A DNA stretch of 64,000 bases from assembly GCF_014202115.1 (NCBI RefSeq), contig NZ_JACHFW010000001.1:496001-560000 (forward strand). Direction: 5' to 3'. The notes under the pieces were generated by a model, which did no database searches, was not told the DNA's origin, and worked only from the letters and a program-made list of their open reading frames with translations. Positions 52,234 through 61,047 of this stretch are shown piece after piece; the first letter of the stretch is position 1; each line of letters starts with the position of its first letter. Both the position numbers and the translations under genes were made by a program. This DNA comes from Catenibacillus scindens. GTDB lineage: Bacteria > Bacillota > Clostridia > Lachnospirales > Lachnospiraceae.

Positions 52234-52905
52234 CTACTGTATAATATAGCCGCCGCCCACTTTTGTTGTAATAAATCCTTTCAGACCGGCGCCATCCAGC
52301 TTTTTCCTCAGCCGGGCAATATTGACTGTGAGGGTATTTTCCTCCACATACACATCGCTCTCCCACAGACGCATCATCAGTGTATCTCTGCTGACCACCT
52401 TGCCTTTATTTTCCATTAAGGTCTGTAAAATACGGAACTCATTTTTGCTCAGATCAATTTTTTGATCTTCATAGACAAGAGTTGTATCGTTTAAATTCAG
52501 TATCGCGCCCTTATGCTCCAGCACCGGTATTTTCCCCGCCATATCATAGGTCCGGCGCAGCACAGCCTGGATTTTGGCCGTGAGGACATTTAAGTCAAAA
52601 GGCTTGGCAATAAAGTCATCGCCGCCCATATTCATGGCCATAACAATATTCATGTTATCCGAGGCCGACGATATAAAAATCACCGGAACATTGGAAATTT
52701 TCCGGATCTCACTGCACCAGTGATAGCCGTTGTAAAAAGGCAGCATAATGTCCACAAGTACAAGATGGGGATCAAAGGAGGTAAACTCTGTGATCACATG
52801 GGCCAGGTCTTTCACATACTCCACAGTATTGCCCCAGGATTCCAGATGTTTCTTCATGGCCTTTGCCATAGATGTGTCATCCTCTATAATCAAAATCTTG
52901 TACAT
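52234..52905 (-). CDS. OmpR-family response regulator (BceR-like), module 2
   Basis: A 223-residue regulator with D9/D10, phospho-acceptor D52 (LVLVDIMLPFYNGYHWC), Lys in IAKPFDLNVLTAK, and winged helix (ENTLTVNIARLRKKLD). Same length and near-identical active-site spacing as module 1. GGAGG precedes the ATG; the kinase follows after 12 bases. The GNAT gene is 17 bases upstream, so read-through from there is possible. Confidence 0.92.
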   Translation of the reverse strand: MYKILIIEDDTSMAKAMKKHLESWGNTVEYVKDLAHVITEFTSFDPHLVLVDIMLPFYNGYHWCSEIRKISNVPVIFISSASDNMNIVMAMNMGGDDFIAKPFDLNVLTAKIQAVLRRTYDMAGKIPVLEHKGAILNLNDTTLVYEDQKIDLSKNEFRILQTLMENKGKVVSRDTLMMRLWESDVYVEENTLTVNIARLRKKLDGAGLKGFITTKVGGGYIIQ

Positions 52906-52922
52906 TGTCTTACCTCCGCGCT

Positions 52923-53408
52923 CTATAATATTCTCTCCATAGAGATATACCTTTCTTCGTCAGTCACAATAAAATGATTTTTTCGCCAGAAGCTATTGCT
53001 CTGAGGATTGTCCCAATCCACGGCCAGGCGTATTTTCCTGTACCCCATCTTTTTCAGGCCACAAGCGCATTCTTCAATAATCTGCGATCCTGTTCCCTTG
53101 CCCTGAAATTTTATATCCATCATAAACAGACCAATATACGCGGTCTCCAAATCCGGATAACCGCTGATCAGATCCATAACGGCTATCAACTGCAGTTCTT
53201 TAAAAATCCCAATATAAAACTTATCCGATAGATCTTTCCCCGGCGGAAGCATCTCCATATCCTTGAGAATACTGTCCCTCGTAGCCACCGGCGGATGATA
53301 TTGGTAAAAAATTTCATTTCCCAGACTTAATTTAAGAATCTGATCCACATCATCCGGTGTTAATTTTCTCACGTTAAAAGTCTGGGATAGCTGAAAAATA
53401 TTAATCAT
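52923..53408 (-). CDS. GNAT family N-acetyltransferase
   Basis: A 161-residue GNAT protein: N-terminal FNVRKLTPDDVDQILKL, central AYIGLFMMDIKFQGKGTGSQI with the acetyl-CoA pyrophosphate loop (Q-G-K-G-T-G), and the C-terminal LAVDWDNPQSNSFWRKNHF. Substrate unknown. The ATG at 53408 has GGAG six bases upstream and overlaps the preceding membrane-protein gene by eight bases. Confidence 0.85.
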   Translation of the reverse strand: MINIFQLSQTFNVRKLTPDDVDQILKLSLGNEIFYQYHPPVATRDSILKDMEMLPPGKDLSDKFYIGIFKELQLIAVMDLISGYPDLETAYIGLFMMDIKFQGKGTGSQIIEECACGLKKMGYRKIRLAVDWDNPQSNSFWRKNHFIVTDEERYISMERIL

Positions 53409-53931
53409 CACGCTCTCCAGTCTGAGTGAAATTTTTTATAAATAACAGATAGACTAATAAAATTAAAAATAAAATATCATAAATCTTAATAAAGCCACCC
53501 AAAAGAATATTTAACCCAATATATCCTGCAAAAATACCGATTTTGATCACCATGGGGAGAAATCCCCGGCCTTTGGTCAATGTAACTATATAGGCCATCA
53601 CCGGCGAAAGGCAGGCAAATACCGCCCAGCCTTTAATAAATGTCCATCCGTAAACCGAATGGGTCCACATGGCCGTCAGGTAATATGTGATCAGCATTCC
53701 CGCGCAATATGTAAAAATATTGGCCATGGCATATTTTCTGTTTCTGCTGAACAGGCTGATGGCAACGCCTATAAGCACCCACACGCCGGCCTGTGAAAAA
53801 ATTTCGCTTAAAGATATTCCAAAATGCTGGGCATAAAAATGAATGTCAATCTCTTTAACAATGAAACCGGAAGCCAGCCCCGCCAGGAACATGATCAGGG
53901 GATTGAGAATCCTGTTTTTCCACCTTGACAT
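53401..53931 (-). CDS. Multi-pass membrane protein of unknown function
   Basis: A 176-residue protein with about six hydrophobic helices (e.g. LIMFLAGLASGFIV, GVWVLIGVAISLF, IKIYDILFLILLVYLLFI) and a short charged tail. I recognise no named family, although related 'DUF6518-like' proteins exist in Firmicutes (uncertain). It lies 12 bases after the carboxylesterase gene and overlaps the GNAT gene, so the three are probably one transcript. Confidence 0.65.
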   Translation of the reverse strand: MSRWKNRILNPLIMFLAGLASGFIVKEIDIHFYAQHFGISLSEIFSQAGVWVLIGVAISLFSRNRKYAMANIFTYCAGMLITYYLTAMWTHSVYGWTFIKGWAVFACLSPVMAYIVTLTKGRGFLPMVIKIGIFAGYIGLNILLGGFIKIYDILFLILLVYLLFIKNFTQTGERDD

Positions 53932-53943
53932 AATGGTTCTGCC

Positions 53944-55299
53944 TTATTTTTCCACGTCAAAAATCATCTCAAATGGGTCGTCCACCCTGCAGGGCCGCCA
54001 TTTTTCAAGGCCCGCACCGTTAGGATCGCCATTCTTCATAAAGTTTGTCCAATAGCGGACCATCTGATCCGAAAGGGCAAAATCCCCGGAAGTCATAGGC
54101 CGCCAGCACTGACCCAAAGTGCCGAACATATACCAAAGCTCTGCGGAATGGAATGCCCCCGCTTCATCCCCCGGCAGGTCTCTCTGGAAATAATAGACAT
54201 AGCATGGTTTGTGGCTGTTCTTATCTGTCTCAAGGGCAAAATCCTTACAGCTTTGCCGCAAATGGCTGTTTTTGTTTTTGGCCTCATCAGGGGTCACGGT
54301 AATATCGTCCTTTGTAGAACCGATCATAATGGGGACATCGGCAATCTGACCGGTTCTTGTCAGTTCATCAAAAGTACCGGTACGGAACTTTCCATTCATC
54401 ACTGGCCAAAACGGCAGTCCTTTGCCGGCGCTCATATTTTCAACAATAAGTTTTGTCTGAATATCACAGAGTATCTCCTCCGGAAGGGCTCTAAGCGCCT
54501 CCACAGAGTCCGCCTTTGCCTTTTTCACAATCCGTTCTCCCAGCTCAAAGGCGTCCTCCAGGCTCACATCTTTTTGCAGAAGTATTGGATATCCTGCGCC
54601 GCTCTGCAAAATCGCTCTGGCAAAAAGACCTTTGGCATAGGGTGAGGATATTAATGTCTGGGTGCTGATACATCCGGCGGACTGGCCGAAAATCGTAATA
54701 TTTTCCGGATCTCCGCCGAAAGCGGAAATATTTTCCCGAACCCATTTTAACGCTGCCAACTGATCCATGATCCCATAATTGCCGCAGGCCGCCTCATCCT
54801 CCGCGGCAAGCCATGGATGAGCAAAAAAGCCCCAGATTCCCAGGCGGTAATTGATGGTCACAAGGATCACGCCCTGTCTGGCATAGGCGTTGGTGCGAAA
54901 TTCCACTTCATGGCCGCAGCCGCCCAAAAAACCTCCGCCGTGAATATAAAAGGCAACAGGGAGTAGGGAATCTTCCCCGGCGTTCTTTTCACGGGCGTCC
55001 TCCGGCACCCAGATATTTAAGTAAAGTCCGTCCTCTGACACCGGAGTAGCGTATACCGTATCCTGGTAAAATTCCTTTCCATAAAAAGAGGCCGGATCCT
55101 GGCGGTCCGTCTGAGCCTGACGGTTTCCAAAATGATCCGCTTTTAACACACCCTGCCAGGGTTTCAGAGGCTTTGGCGCCTTCCACCGGAGTTCTCCCAC
55201 CGGTGGCTCAGCATAAGGCACGCCTTTAAATACAATACATCCATCTTCCCGTACGCCCTCAAGCATACCCTGTTTTGTCATAACGGTTTGTTCTTTCAT
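53944..55299 (-). CDS. Carboxylesterase type B
   Basis: A 451-residue alpha/beta hydrolase: FKGVPYAEPPVGELRWKAP near 27-45, the oxyanion motif YIHGGGFLGG, the nucleophile Ser in TIFGQSAGCISTQ (GQSAG), and a likely catalytic His in AFHSAELWYMFG. It hydrolyses esters of unknown kind; PnbA-like relatives act on p-nitrobenzyl esters. The ATG at 55299 has GGAGG seven bases upstream. There is no stop codon between this gene and the GIY-YIG domain upstream, so a fused product is also possible. Confidence 0.85.
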   Translation of the reverse strand: MKEQTVMTKQGMLEGVREDGCIVFKGVPYAEPPVGELRWKAPKPLKPWQGVLKADHFGNRQAQTDRQDPASFYGKEFYQDTVYATPVSEDGLYLNIWVPEDAREKNAGEDSLLPVAFYIHGGGFLGGCGHEVEFRTNAYARQGVILVTINYRLGIWGFFAHPWLAAEDEAACGNYGIMDQLAALKWVRENISAFGGDPENITIFGQSAGCISTQTLISSPYAKGLFARAILQSGAGYPILLQKDVSLEDAFELGERIVKKAKADSVEALRALPEEILCDIQTKLIVENMSAGKGLPFWPVMNGKFRTGTFDELTRTGQIADVPIMIGSTKDDITVTPDEAKNKNSHLRQSCKDFALETDKNSHKPCYVYYFQRDLPGDEAGAFHSAELWYMFGTLGQCWRPMTSGDFALSDQMVRYWTNFMKNGDPNGAGLEKWRPCRVDDPFEMIFDVEK

Positions 55300-55560
55300 C
55301 TGTATTCCTCCATTTTCACTATATAGTTTACATAACTTTTCCTTTTCTTTCCTCGGCATTTGTTTAATCCAATATTCCCTTCTGGCCGCCTCTGTTTTTG
55401 TCAAAAAAGGCTGGCAGTAAACCAGCTTTACCGGCCGCCGGCTCCGGGTATATTTGGCCCCCCTGCCCAAGTTATGGTTTTTTACCCGTCTGTCAATATC
55501 ATTGGTCCAGCCTGTATACAGCGTCCCGTCGCTGCATTGAACAATGTATGTATAATTCAT
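55300..55560 (-). CDS. GIY-YIG domain (YhbQ/UPF0213-like), open in frame into the carboxylesterase
   Basis: Eighty-seven codons coding a complete small GIY-YIG domain: NYTYIVQCSDGTLYTGWTND (GIY and YIG equivalents Y-I-V and Y-T-G), Arg in IDRRVKNHN, RGAKYTRSRRPVKLVY, and Glu in TEAARREYWIKQM. Free-standing homologues end just here, but this one has no stop and continues into the esterase start. The start at 55560 has only a weak ribosome site. Either the stop was lost and a fusion is made, or the esterase site reinitiates independently. Confidence 0.75.
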
Positions 55561-55634
55561 AAATCTGAGCCCGCTTTCATTTACTCTTGACCGGATACCT
55601 TGTTTAATGATTAAATATATTGTGAAATAATACG

Positions 55635-55663
55635 ATGAGTTGCCCGACAAATGGGCAACTCAT
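55635..55663. repeat. Perfect 11-bp inverted repeat flanked by short direct repeats
   Basis: ATGAGTTGCCC-GACAAAT-GGGCAACTCAT, flanked on both sides by AATACGATG. The flanking duplication looks like an insertion footprint of a very small element, or it is a terminator without T-tract. Confidence 0.5.
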
Positions 55664-55704
55664 AATACGATGCCAGGGTCAAAAGATTTTTTTTGCTCCT
55701 ACAT

Positions 55705-55747
55705 CGTAACCGTTCAGCCCGCGTATTCCTGATGGCAAAACGGTTAT
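55705..55747. repeat. Dispersed hairpin repeat, variant copy
   Basis: CGTAACCGTTCAGCCCGC ... GATGGCAAAACGGTTAT; a change in the left arm (ACCGTT) is matched in the right arm (AACGGT). It precedes the flavodoxin-family gene. Confidence 0.6.
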
Positions 55748-55799
55748 CCTACACCATATTGTAACGAAAAGAAGACGATCACGTCAAGGAGGAATTGGA

Positions 55800-56417
55800 A
55801 TGAATGTTTTATTGATTAATGGCAGCCCACATGCCAACGGATGTACTTACACTGCCCTCAACGAAGTGGCTCAGGCATTAAACCGTGAAAATATTGATAC
55901 GGAGATCATCCACGTGGGAAACAAAGACATTCGGGGATGTATTGCCTGCCGTAAATGTTCTCAGCTTGGAAAATGTGTATTTGACGATATGGTCAATGAG
56001 GTTGCCCCGAAATTTGAGCGCTGCAACGGGCTGGTCATCGGTTCTCCCGTCTACTATGCTTCCGCCAACGGTACCCTTATTTCCTTCCTAGACCGGCTGT
56101 TTTACAGCTCCAATGCAGATAAATCCATGAAAGTGGGCGCTTCCGTGGTAAGCTGCCGCAGAGGAGGAAATACGGCAACCTTTGACGAGCTGAACAAATA
56201 CTTTACCATTTCCAATATGCCCATCGCCTCCAGCCGTTACTGGAACATGATCCACGGCAACAACGCCCAGGAAGCTCTCCAGGATAAAGAAGGGCTCCAG
56301 ACCATGCGCATTCTCGGACAGAATATGGCCTTCCTCATTAAAAGTATCCAGCTTGGCAAAGAAGCCTTCGGATTTCCTGAAAAAGAGCCGGCCATTTTCA
56401 CAAACTTTATACGTTAA
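55800..56417 (+). CDS. NADPH-dependent FMN reductase / flavodoxin-family protein
   Basis: A 205-residue flavodoxin-like fold: LINGSPHANGCTYTAL at the start (FMN phosphate loop), CIACRKCSQLGKCVFDD near 47-63 with four Cys that could hold a cluster or disulfides, and VIGSPVYYASANGTLISFLDRL near 79-100 (FMN ring contacts). Such iron-sulfur-flavoprotein-like enzymes reduce quinones, nitro or azo groups. AAGGAGG is correctly spaced before the ATG. Single gene. Confidence 0.87.
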   Translation: MNVLLINGSPHANGCTYTALNEVAQALNRENIDTEIIHVGNKDIRGCIACRKCSQLGKCVFDDMVNEVAPKFERCNGLVIGSPVYYASANGTLISFLDRLFYSSNADKSMKVGASVVSCRRGGNTATFDELNKYFTISNMPIASSRYWNMIHGNNAQEALQDKEGLQTMRILGQNMAFLIKSIQLGKEAFGFPEKEPAIFTNFIR

Positions 56418-56418
56418 A

Positions 56419-56540
56419 GTCCAACCCATCAGCGCGGCGCAGCGTAGGCGCGGGCTGAACGGTCACTCTCTCATGTTCAGCCATCCGGAATAGACGGGCC
56501 AAACAGTTAATATATGTACAGGCCGGCCAAAAGCCGGCCC
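56419..56540. repeat. Diverged hairpin repeats and GC stem after the flavodoxin-family gene
   Basis: Contains GGCGCGGGCTGAACGGT and TGTTCAGCCATCCGGAATAGACGGGCC...AACAGTTA, pieces of the dispersed family in both orientations, then a perfect GGCCGGC-(CAAAA)-GCCGGCC-type stem at ~56520-56539 that could terminate transcription. Confidence 0.45.
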
Positions 56541-56547
56541 TCTATAA

Positions 56548-56640
56548 TTAAGCAGCCTGAAATGTTATGGGGCGGTGGATGACACTGTAAAAATTCATAT
56601 GCTGCGGATTTTCAATATGTACTGTCCAAAACAGCTCCAT
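56548..56640 (-). CDS. Short unrecognised reading frame (30 residues) or gene remnant
   Basis: The frame reads MELFWTVHIENPQHMNFYSV then IHRPITFQAA and stops just before a GC-rich stem. The frame stays open for 13 more codons upstream of the Met and contains protein-like composition, but there is no ribosome site and I recognise no family. It may be the end of a lost gene. The remaining bases up to 56795 hold only a GGTCTG/CAGACC stem and a TATAAT-like hexamer. Confidence 0.25.
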   Translation of the reverse strand: MELFWTVHIENPQHMNFYSVIHRPITFQAA

Positions 56641-56795
56641 ATTGGATTCACCGCTGACATGACACACCGGCTGCTCGCATCAGGTCTGCCCTCAGACCTG
56701 ATCAAACGGCCAAATTACTGCAGTTTTTGCCGTTTGTTATAATATATGCGCCGGAACGGCAATGTGTTCCCTGCGCCGTCCACTTTCCGGACATA

Positions 56796-56839
56796 AAAAG
56801 CAGGCGTTTTCCGGAATCAATGATCCGGCAAACGCCTGC
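56796..56839 (-). terminator. Intrinsic terminator of the spoIID-SpoIIQ-like operon
   Basis: GCAGGCGTTTTCCGG paired with CCGGCAAACGCCTGC (14 of 15; 56800-56814, 56825-56839), followed on the minus strand by TTTTTATG. Confidence 0.85.
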
Positions 56840-56872
56840 CAGGTTGGTGCAAGGGACATGCCTGCCCCTCTC

Positions 56873-57706
56873 TTATTCCATAAAGGTTTTGGGATCGGTT
56901 GGCTGTCCGTCTTTTGTCAGTTGAAAATAGAGATGACTTCCTTCTTCGCCAAAGTATTTTGTCGGCTGAGCCACTGTTCCTATGGTCTGTCCTTTCTCAA
57001 CAGTATTTCCAGCTTCGACGGTAACATCTTTAAGCTGGCCGTAAGAAGCCTGATAACCGTTGCCCATGTCAATGGTAACAACAGTTCCCAGAGCCGCATC
57101 ATTGGTAACCGAGGCAACAGTACCTTCATAGGCCGCATTGACAGGAGTGTTGATGGATGTGGCAATAAGCACTCCCGGATTGCATTTATATTGATCCAAA
57201 GTTTTGTAGTATACAGTGGTATCCATACTGTAATCCAGAAGGATATCCCCCTGAACCGGCCAGCTCATCTTCTGTGTCCCATCAAATCCGGCAAAGGTAC
57301 TCTGCGCGGACTCACCGGTACTTTCCTGATCTTCCTCACCGGAAGTCTGGGCGCCGTCAACGCCTGAAACTTCCCCGGAATTGGCGGCGATGGCGTCACT
57401 CTGGGCTCTTGCCGCTTCCTCCTGCATTTCATTTAAAATCTCCTGTACCTCATCAGCATTATAACCTTCGGTGTAATCCATATCGTAATCATTATCTTCT
57501 GTCCGGTTATCCGCCACGGCATCAGCGCCGCTGGCAGACTCAGGCACGTCTTCAAATCCGGCCGCATTCTCAGCAATCTGCTGATCCTGCATGGATGACT
57601 GATAATTAACAACCCCCGCGACTGCCACGATCGCTAAGGCGCATACTCCGATGGCCAGATAAAATCCTTTGTTTCTGAAAAAATTAAATAGATTCCTTTT
57701 CACCAT
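56873..57706 (-). CDS. SpoIIQ-like M23 peptidase-fold protein, apparently inactive
   Basis: A 277-residue protein: one N-terminal transmembrane helix (GFYLAIGVCALAIVAVAGVV), an acidic low-complexity linker (about 40-135), then a lysostaphin-type M23 domain (WPVQGDILLDYSMDTT, AAYEGTVASVTNDAALGTVV, GNTVEKGQTIGTV). The zinc ligands look lost: H-x-G-x-D reads NPGVLIA and H-x-H reads HLYFQ. This is how B. subtilis SpoIIQ looks, the forespore partner of SpoIIIAH. The gene follows spoIID, which supports that role. ATG at 57706 with GAGGTG upstream. Confidence 0.8.
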   Translation of the reverse strand: MVKRNLFNFFRNKGFYLAIGVCALAIVAVAGVVNYQSSMQDQQIAENAAGFEDVPESASGADAVADNRTEDNDYDMDYTEGYNADEVQEILNEMQEEAARAQSDAIAANSGEVSGVDGAQTSGEEDQESTGESAQSTFAGFDGTQKMSWPVQGDILLDYSMDTTVYYKTLDQYKCNPGVLIATSINTPVNAAYEGTVASVTNDAALGTVVTIDMGNGYQASYGQLKDVTVEAGNTVEKGQTIGTVAQPTKYFGEEGSHLYFQLTKDGQPTDPKTFME

Positions 57707-57802
57707 TATCACCTCTGACTATAGTCTCACCATAATCCGAAGTTTTATACATATAAGACTTAAAGAATCCTGGGAAGAATGATTCTTCGCTCCCAAAAGT
57801 CT

Positions 57803-58735
57803 TCAGGTGTCAATGGCTGTGCCGGGGAAATACCAGGACAGGATCTGCTCGTACCCCTGTCCCTCCTGGGCCATGGCGCAGGCTCCCCACTGGCTCAATC
57901 CTACGCCGTGTCCGATTCCCGTCACGTTAAAGGTAATCGTTTTGCTTTTTGCCCGCACCTCAAAATTAGAAGACGGAAGATTCAGGGCAGTACGCGCCTC
58001 CTCCCCTGTAAACTCACAGTTTCCCATCTGTATGCGGGTCACATAACCGCTGCCGTCCCGCTCAAGGATCTGCACCGTATCCTTAAAGGTTTCCGGTGAC
58101 GCCTGGAAATCCTTAAACCCGCCTTTGAGCAGGTCAATACATTTTTCCACATCCATAACGATCTCCTGTGGGCAGGTCTCACAGTCCGTGTCCCAGGCGC
58201 TGTCCACGGAAACAAGATAGGGAATAGAGCTTCCCCATACCTCCCCGGCGTCCCGGGTCTTTCCGCTGCCGCATTTAAAAAATACCGGGATGACTGCGCT
58301 GCCCTCATAGGTAAGGATTTCTTCCGTGGTGCCATTCACAGCCTGACAGATTGCTCCGTGATAGGCGCTGTAATTTTCCCCATATTCGCTGCGCAAAACT
58401 CCATCGGAATAATAGGGAAGAGAAAGCTCTGTAGCCTCCACGCTTTTCCGCTCTCCAATAGTGTTCATAGCATAGGTCCTGGCAATGACTGACTGAGCCT
58501 TTAAGGCTTCCAGTGGAGAATCCCCCGGAATCTGAGCAGCCACCACCCCCACCAGATATTCGTCCAGATCCATGGAGTTTACCTGATCGCCATTGCTTAA
58601 ATAAACACGAATCCCTGAGTCAAAGGTTTCGCCCTTCTCCTCAGGGATGTTCTTTCGTATGCATAATGTTACCGCCCAGGGAATCAGATATAAAATAATA
58701 CCGATTACCATAATTGGCAGAATCTTTCCCTTCAT
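57803..58735 (-). CDS. spoIID: Stage II sporulation protein D
   Basis: A 310-residue membrane-anchored lytic transglycosylase needed for engulfment. An N-terminal helix (ILPIMVIGIILYLIPWAV) is followed by the SpoIID domain: LDEYLVGVVAAQIPGDSPLE, ALKAQSVIARTYA, and GIGHGVGLSQWGACAMA at the end. At the position of the catalytic glutamate of the family (VVAAEMP) the sequence has Q68 (VVAAQIP). The zinc-type cysteines near FKCGSG and DCETCPQ are present. It precedes the SpoIIQ-like gene by 96 bases. Confidence 0.92.
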   Translation of the reverse strand: MKGKILPIMVIGIILYLIPWAVTLCIRKNIPEEKGETFDSGIRVYLSNGDQVNSMDLDEYLVGVVAAQIPGDSPLEALKAQSVIARTYAMNTIGERKSVEATELSLPYYSDGVLRSEYGENYSAYHGAICQAVNGTTEEILTYEGSAVIPVFFKCGSGKTRDAGEVWGSSIPYLVSVDSAWDTDCETCPQEIVMDVEKCIDLLKGGFKDFQASPETFKDTVQILERDGSGYVTRIQMGNCEFTGEEARTALNLPSSNFEVRAKSKTITFNVTGIGHGVGLSQWGACAMAQEGQGYEQILSWYFPGTAIDT

Positions 58736-58816
58736 AAGATCCCCACCTTTGACATATCCCTGCCGGACTTTATCCGGCCCACATGATTGTTACAGAATAT
58801 GCCCGGAGAATCCTTT

Positions 58817-60028
58817 TCATTCCTTTACAAGAGCCATTGTCTCCCTGGCGATCATCAGTTCCTCGTTTGTTCCGATAACCATCACAGTCACTTTAGAATC
58901 CGGTGTGGAAATAACCACATCCTCTCCGGAGAGACGATTCTTCTCATCGTCAATCTTTATACCCATATAGGACCAGTACTGCTCACAGATATCCTTGCGC
59001 ATCTGGTCGCCGTTCTCGCCGATGCCGGCGGTAAAAACGATAACATCCACGCCGTTCATAGCTGCCGCGTAGGCGCCCACACGTGTGGCAATATTATACA
59101 TAAAGACGTCCATGGCCCGCAGGCACTTTTCATCCCCTTCCTGACAGCCCTTGCGGATGTCACGGAAGTCTACCAGGCCGCCGGACAGGCCGTAGATCCC
59201 CGATTCCTTATTAAGAATCGTATTGATCTCATGAACAGTCTTGTGTTCTTTCTCTACAAGATAATCTACGATGGCCGGGTCAATGTCGCCGCAGCGGGTA
59301 CCCATGACCAGTCCTGCCACCGGAGTAAATCCCATACTTGTATCCACAGATTTTCCATTTTTAACGGCGCATATGCTGGCGCCGTTACCCAGATGGCAGA
59401 CGATAGTCTTTAAGGACTCATAAGGTTTGTCAAGGATCTGGGCTGCCTTTTTAGACACATAGCTGTGAGAAGTCCCGTGGAAACCGTAACGGCGGATCTT
59501 ATAATCAGTATAATAGCGGTAGGGAAGACCATACAGATAGGCTTTTTCCGGCATAGTCTGATGAAATGCTGTATCAAACACAGCAACCATGGGAACATGG
59601 GGCATCAGATCATGACACACATTGATGCCGATGAGATTGGCCGGATTATGTAAAGGAGCCAGTTCACAGCACTCCTCAATATCTTTGAGAACCTCATCAT
59701 CAATGACTACAGAGGACGCCAGCTTTTCGCCGCCGTGAGCTACCCGGTGTCCGATAGCACCGATCTCCTCCAGAGAACCGATCACACCATAGTCTTCGTT
59801 AACCAGACATTCCAGCACCATGCGGATGGCATTGGTGTGATCAGGCATAGGGGACTGGATCACAATCTTATCGCCGCTTCTTTTGCCTCTGGCCGGCTTA
59901 TAGACGATCTGACTGCCTTCAATGCCAATGCGCTCGCAAAGACCTTTGGCCAGCACCACTTCCGACTGGGCGTCAATAAGCTGGTATTTTAATGATGAGC
60001 TACCACAGTTTACTACAAATACATTCAT
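58817..60028 (-). CDS. ackA: Acetate kinase
   Basis: A 403-residue ASKHA-fold enzyme that makes ATP and acetate from acetyl phosphate. Hallmarks: NVFVVNCGSSSLKYQLID at the start, GHRVAHGGEKL near 90-100, VFDTAFHQTMPEKAYLYGLP near 150-170, RRYGFHGTSHSYVSKK, CHLGNGASICAV and FTAGIGENG. AGGAGG precedes the ATG at 60028; the longer frame upstream is not conserved. No pta gene is adjacent, which is unusual but not rare in this group. Confidence 0.97.
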   Translation of the reverse strand: MNVFVVNCGSSSLKYQLIDAQSEVVLAKGLCERIGIEGSQIVYKPARGKRSGDKIVIQSPMPDHTNAIRMVLECLVNEDYGVIGSLEEIGAIGHRVAHGGEKLASSVVIDDEVLKDIEECCELAPLHNPANLIGINVCHDLMPHVPMVAVFDTAFHQTMPEKAYLYGLPYRYYTDYKIRRYGFHGTSHSYVSKKAAQILDKPYESLKTIVCHLGNGASICAVKNGKSVDTSMGFTPVAGLVMGTRCGDIDPAIVDYLVEKEHKTVHEINTILNKESGIYGLSGGLVDFRDIRKGCQEGDEKCLRAMDVFMYNIATRVGAYAAAMNGVDVIVFTAGIGENGDQMRKDICEQYWSYMGIKIDDEKNRLSGEDVVISTPDSKVTVMVIGTNEELMIARETMALVKE

Positions 60029-60164
60029 AAAGCTACCTCCTGGTTTAATTGCCGTACCGCGTTTTTTGTTGTTTCTTGATAATTTAACGAATTTATTTCG
60101 CTCTATCATTAGTAGTTTTTACCAATGGTACTGAGTGTATTGTAGCACATTTTCCCGGTTAAGG

Positions 60165-60974
60165 CTATATCTTTTTTGCAATTATGGCCAGCCGCCCGTT
60201 TTCCTGGGAATACTCGCAGGTGGACAGGGTAAGCAGTTCATCGCCGTAGGAGGCGTCCACTCCGGTGTCATACAGCTCAAGTGCATGGATGTTGTCCATA
60301 TACTGATCAAACTCCTCCTTGGAGGCAGCATTGATCAGACCATAGTAGCGAAATCCATCTTCATTTTCATAGAGCGCCCGGCCAAGGATCACGGACACAA
60401 TGGCATACTGCCCGTCGCCGTAAATGGTATTGAAAGTAATTTCCGGGTGTTCTTTATAAAAATCCTCATCCTGGTAGTCCAGAAGATGACTGAACATCGT
60501 ATCATTTTTCATATTGTGGCCGTAAATGATCACGTTGGTACTTCGAGGCTCCAGAGTACAGGCCCCGTCCACAAAGGGCAGACCGCTGTACTCATACTCT
60601 TTGTCAAAGTTCCTGTGAAGATAATACTGAGAGTCCTCAGGAGTGTACATCACCGGATAGCTGACAGCAGTACCCTCGATCTCAATCCAGCCCACAAAAT
60701 CCGGATTCTGCTCCACAAGCCTGGCGTAGCGGTTAGAAGCCTCTGTCTCAGCCCCTTCGCCGGAAGTCTCCGGATTTTCCCTTTCCGATGAGGACTGGTC
60801 GGCCACCTGGTCATCAGGCAGGATGAGATCTTCCAGAGCAGAAATCTCCCGCTGAGACTGCCATCCATCCCAGTAATATTTCAGCAAATATCCGCCACTC
60901 CCTACAAAGCAGATCAGTGCGATCACCAAAATAACGTTAAGGACAATGTTTTTCTTCTTTTTTCCCTTTTTCAC
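60165..60974 (-). CDS. srtB: Class B sortase
   Basis: A 269-residue transpeptidase with an N-terminal transmembrane helix (IVLNVILVIALICFVGSGGY). The active site shows His in VIIYGHNMKNDTMFSHLLDY, Cys253 in TLSTCEYSQENGR and Arg261. Sortases of this type attach proteins to peptidoglycan. No obvious NPxTG-type substrate is encoded next to it. Translation starts at GTG (60974), eight bases after GGAGG. Confidence 0.93.
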   Translation of the reverse strand: MKKGKKKKNIVLNVILVIALICFVGSGGYLLKYYWDGWQSQREISALEDLILPDDQVADQSSSERENPETSGEGAETEASNRYARLVEQNPDFVGWIEIEGTAVSYPVMYTPEDSQYYLHRNFDKEYEYSGLPFVDGACTLEPRSTNVIIYGHNMKNDTMFSHLLDYQDEDFYKEHPEITFNTIYGDGQYAIVSVILGRALYENEDGFRYYGLINAASKEEFDQYMDNIHALELYDTGVDASYGDELLTLSTCEYSQENGRLAIIAKKI

Positions 60975-61047
60975 AGTACCACCTCCGTTACCTTCACACA
61001 GCAGCCAGACACTTGCTGTATGGCTGCGTAAGAACGTGATTCAGGTG

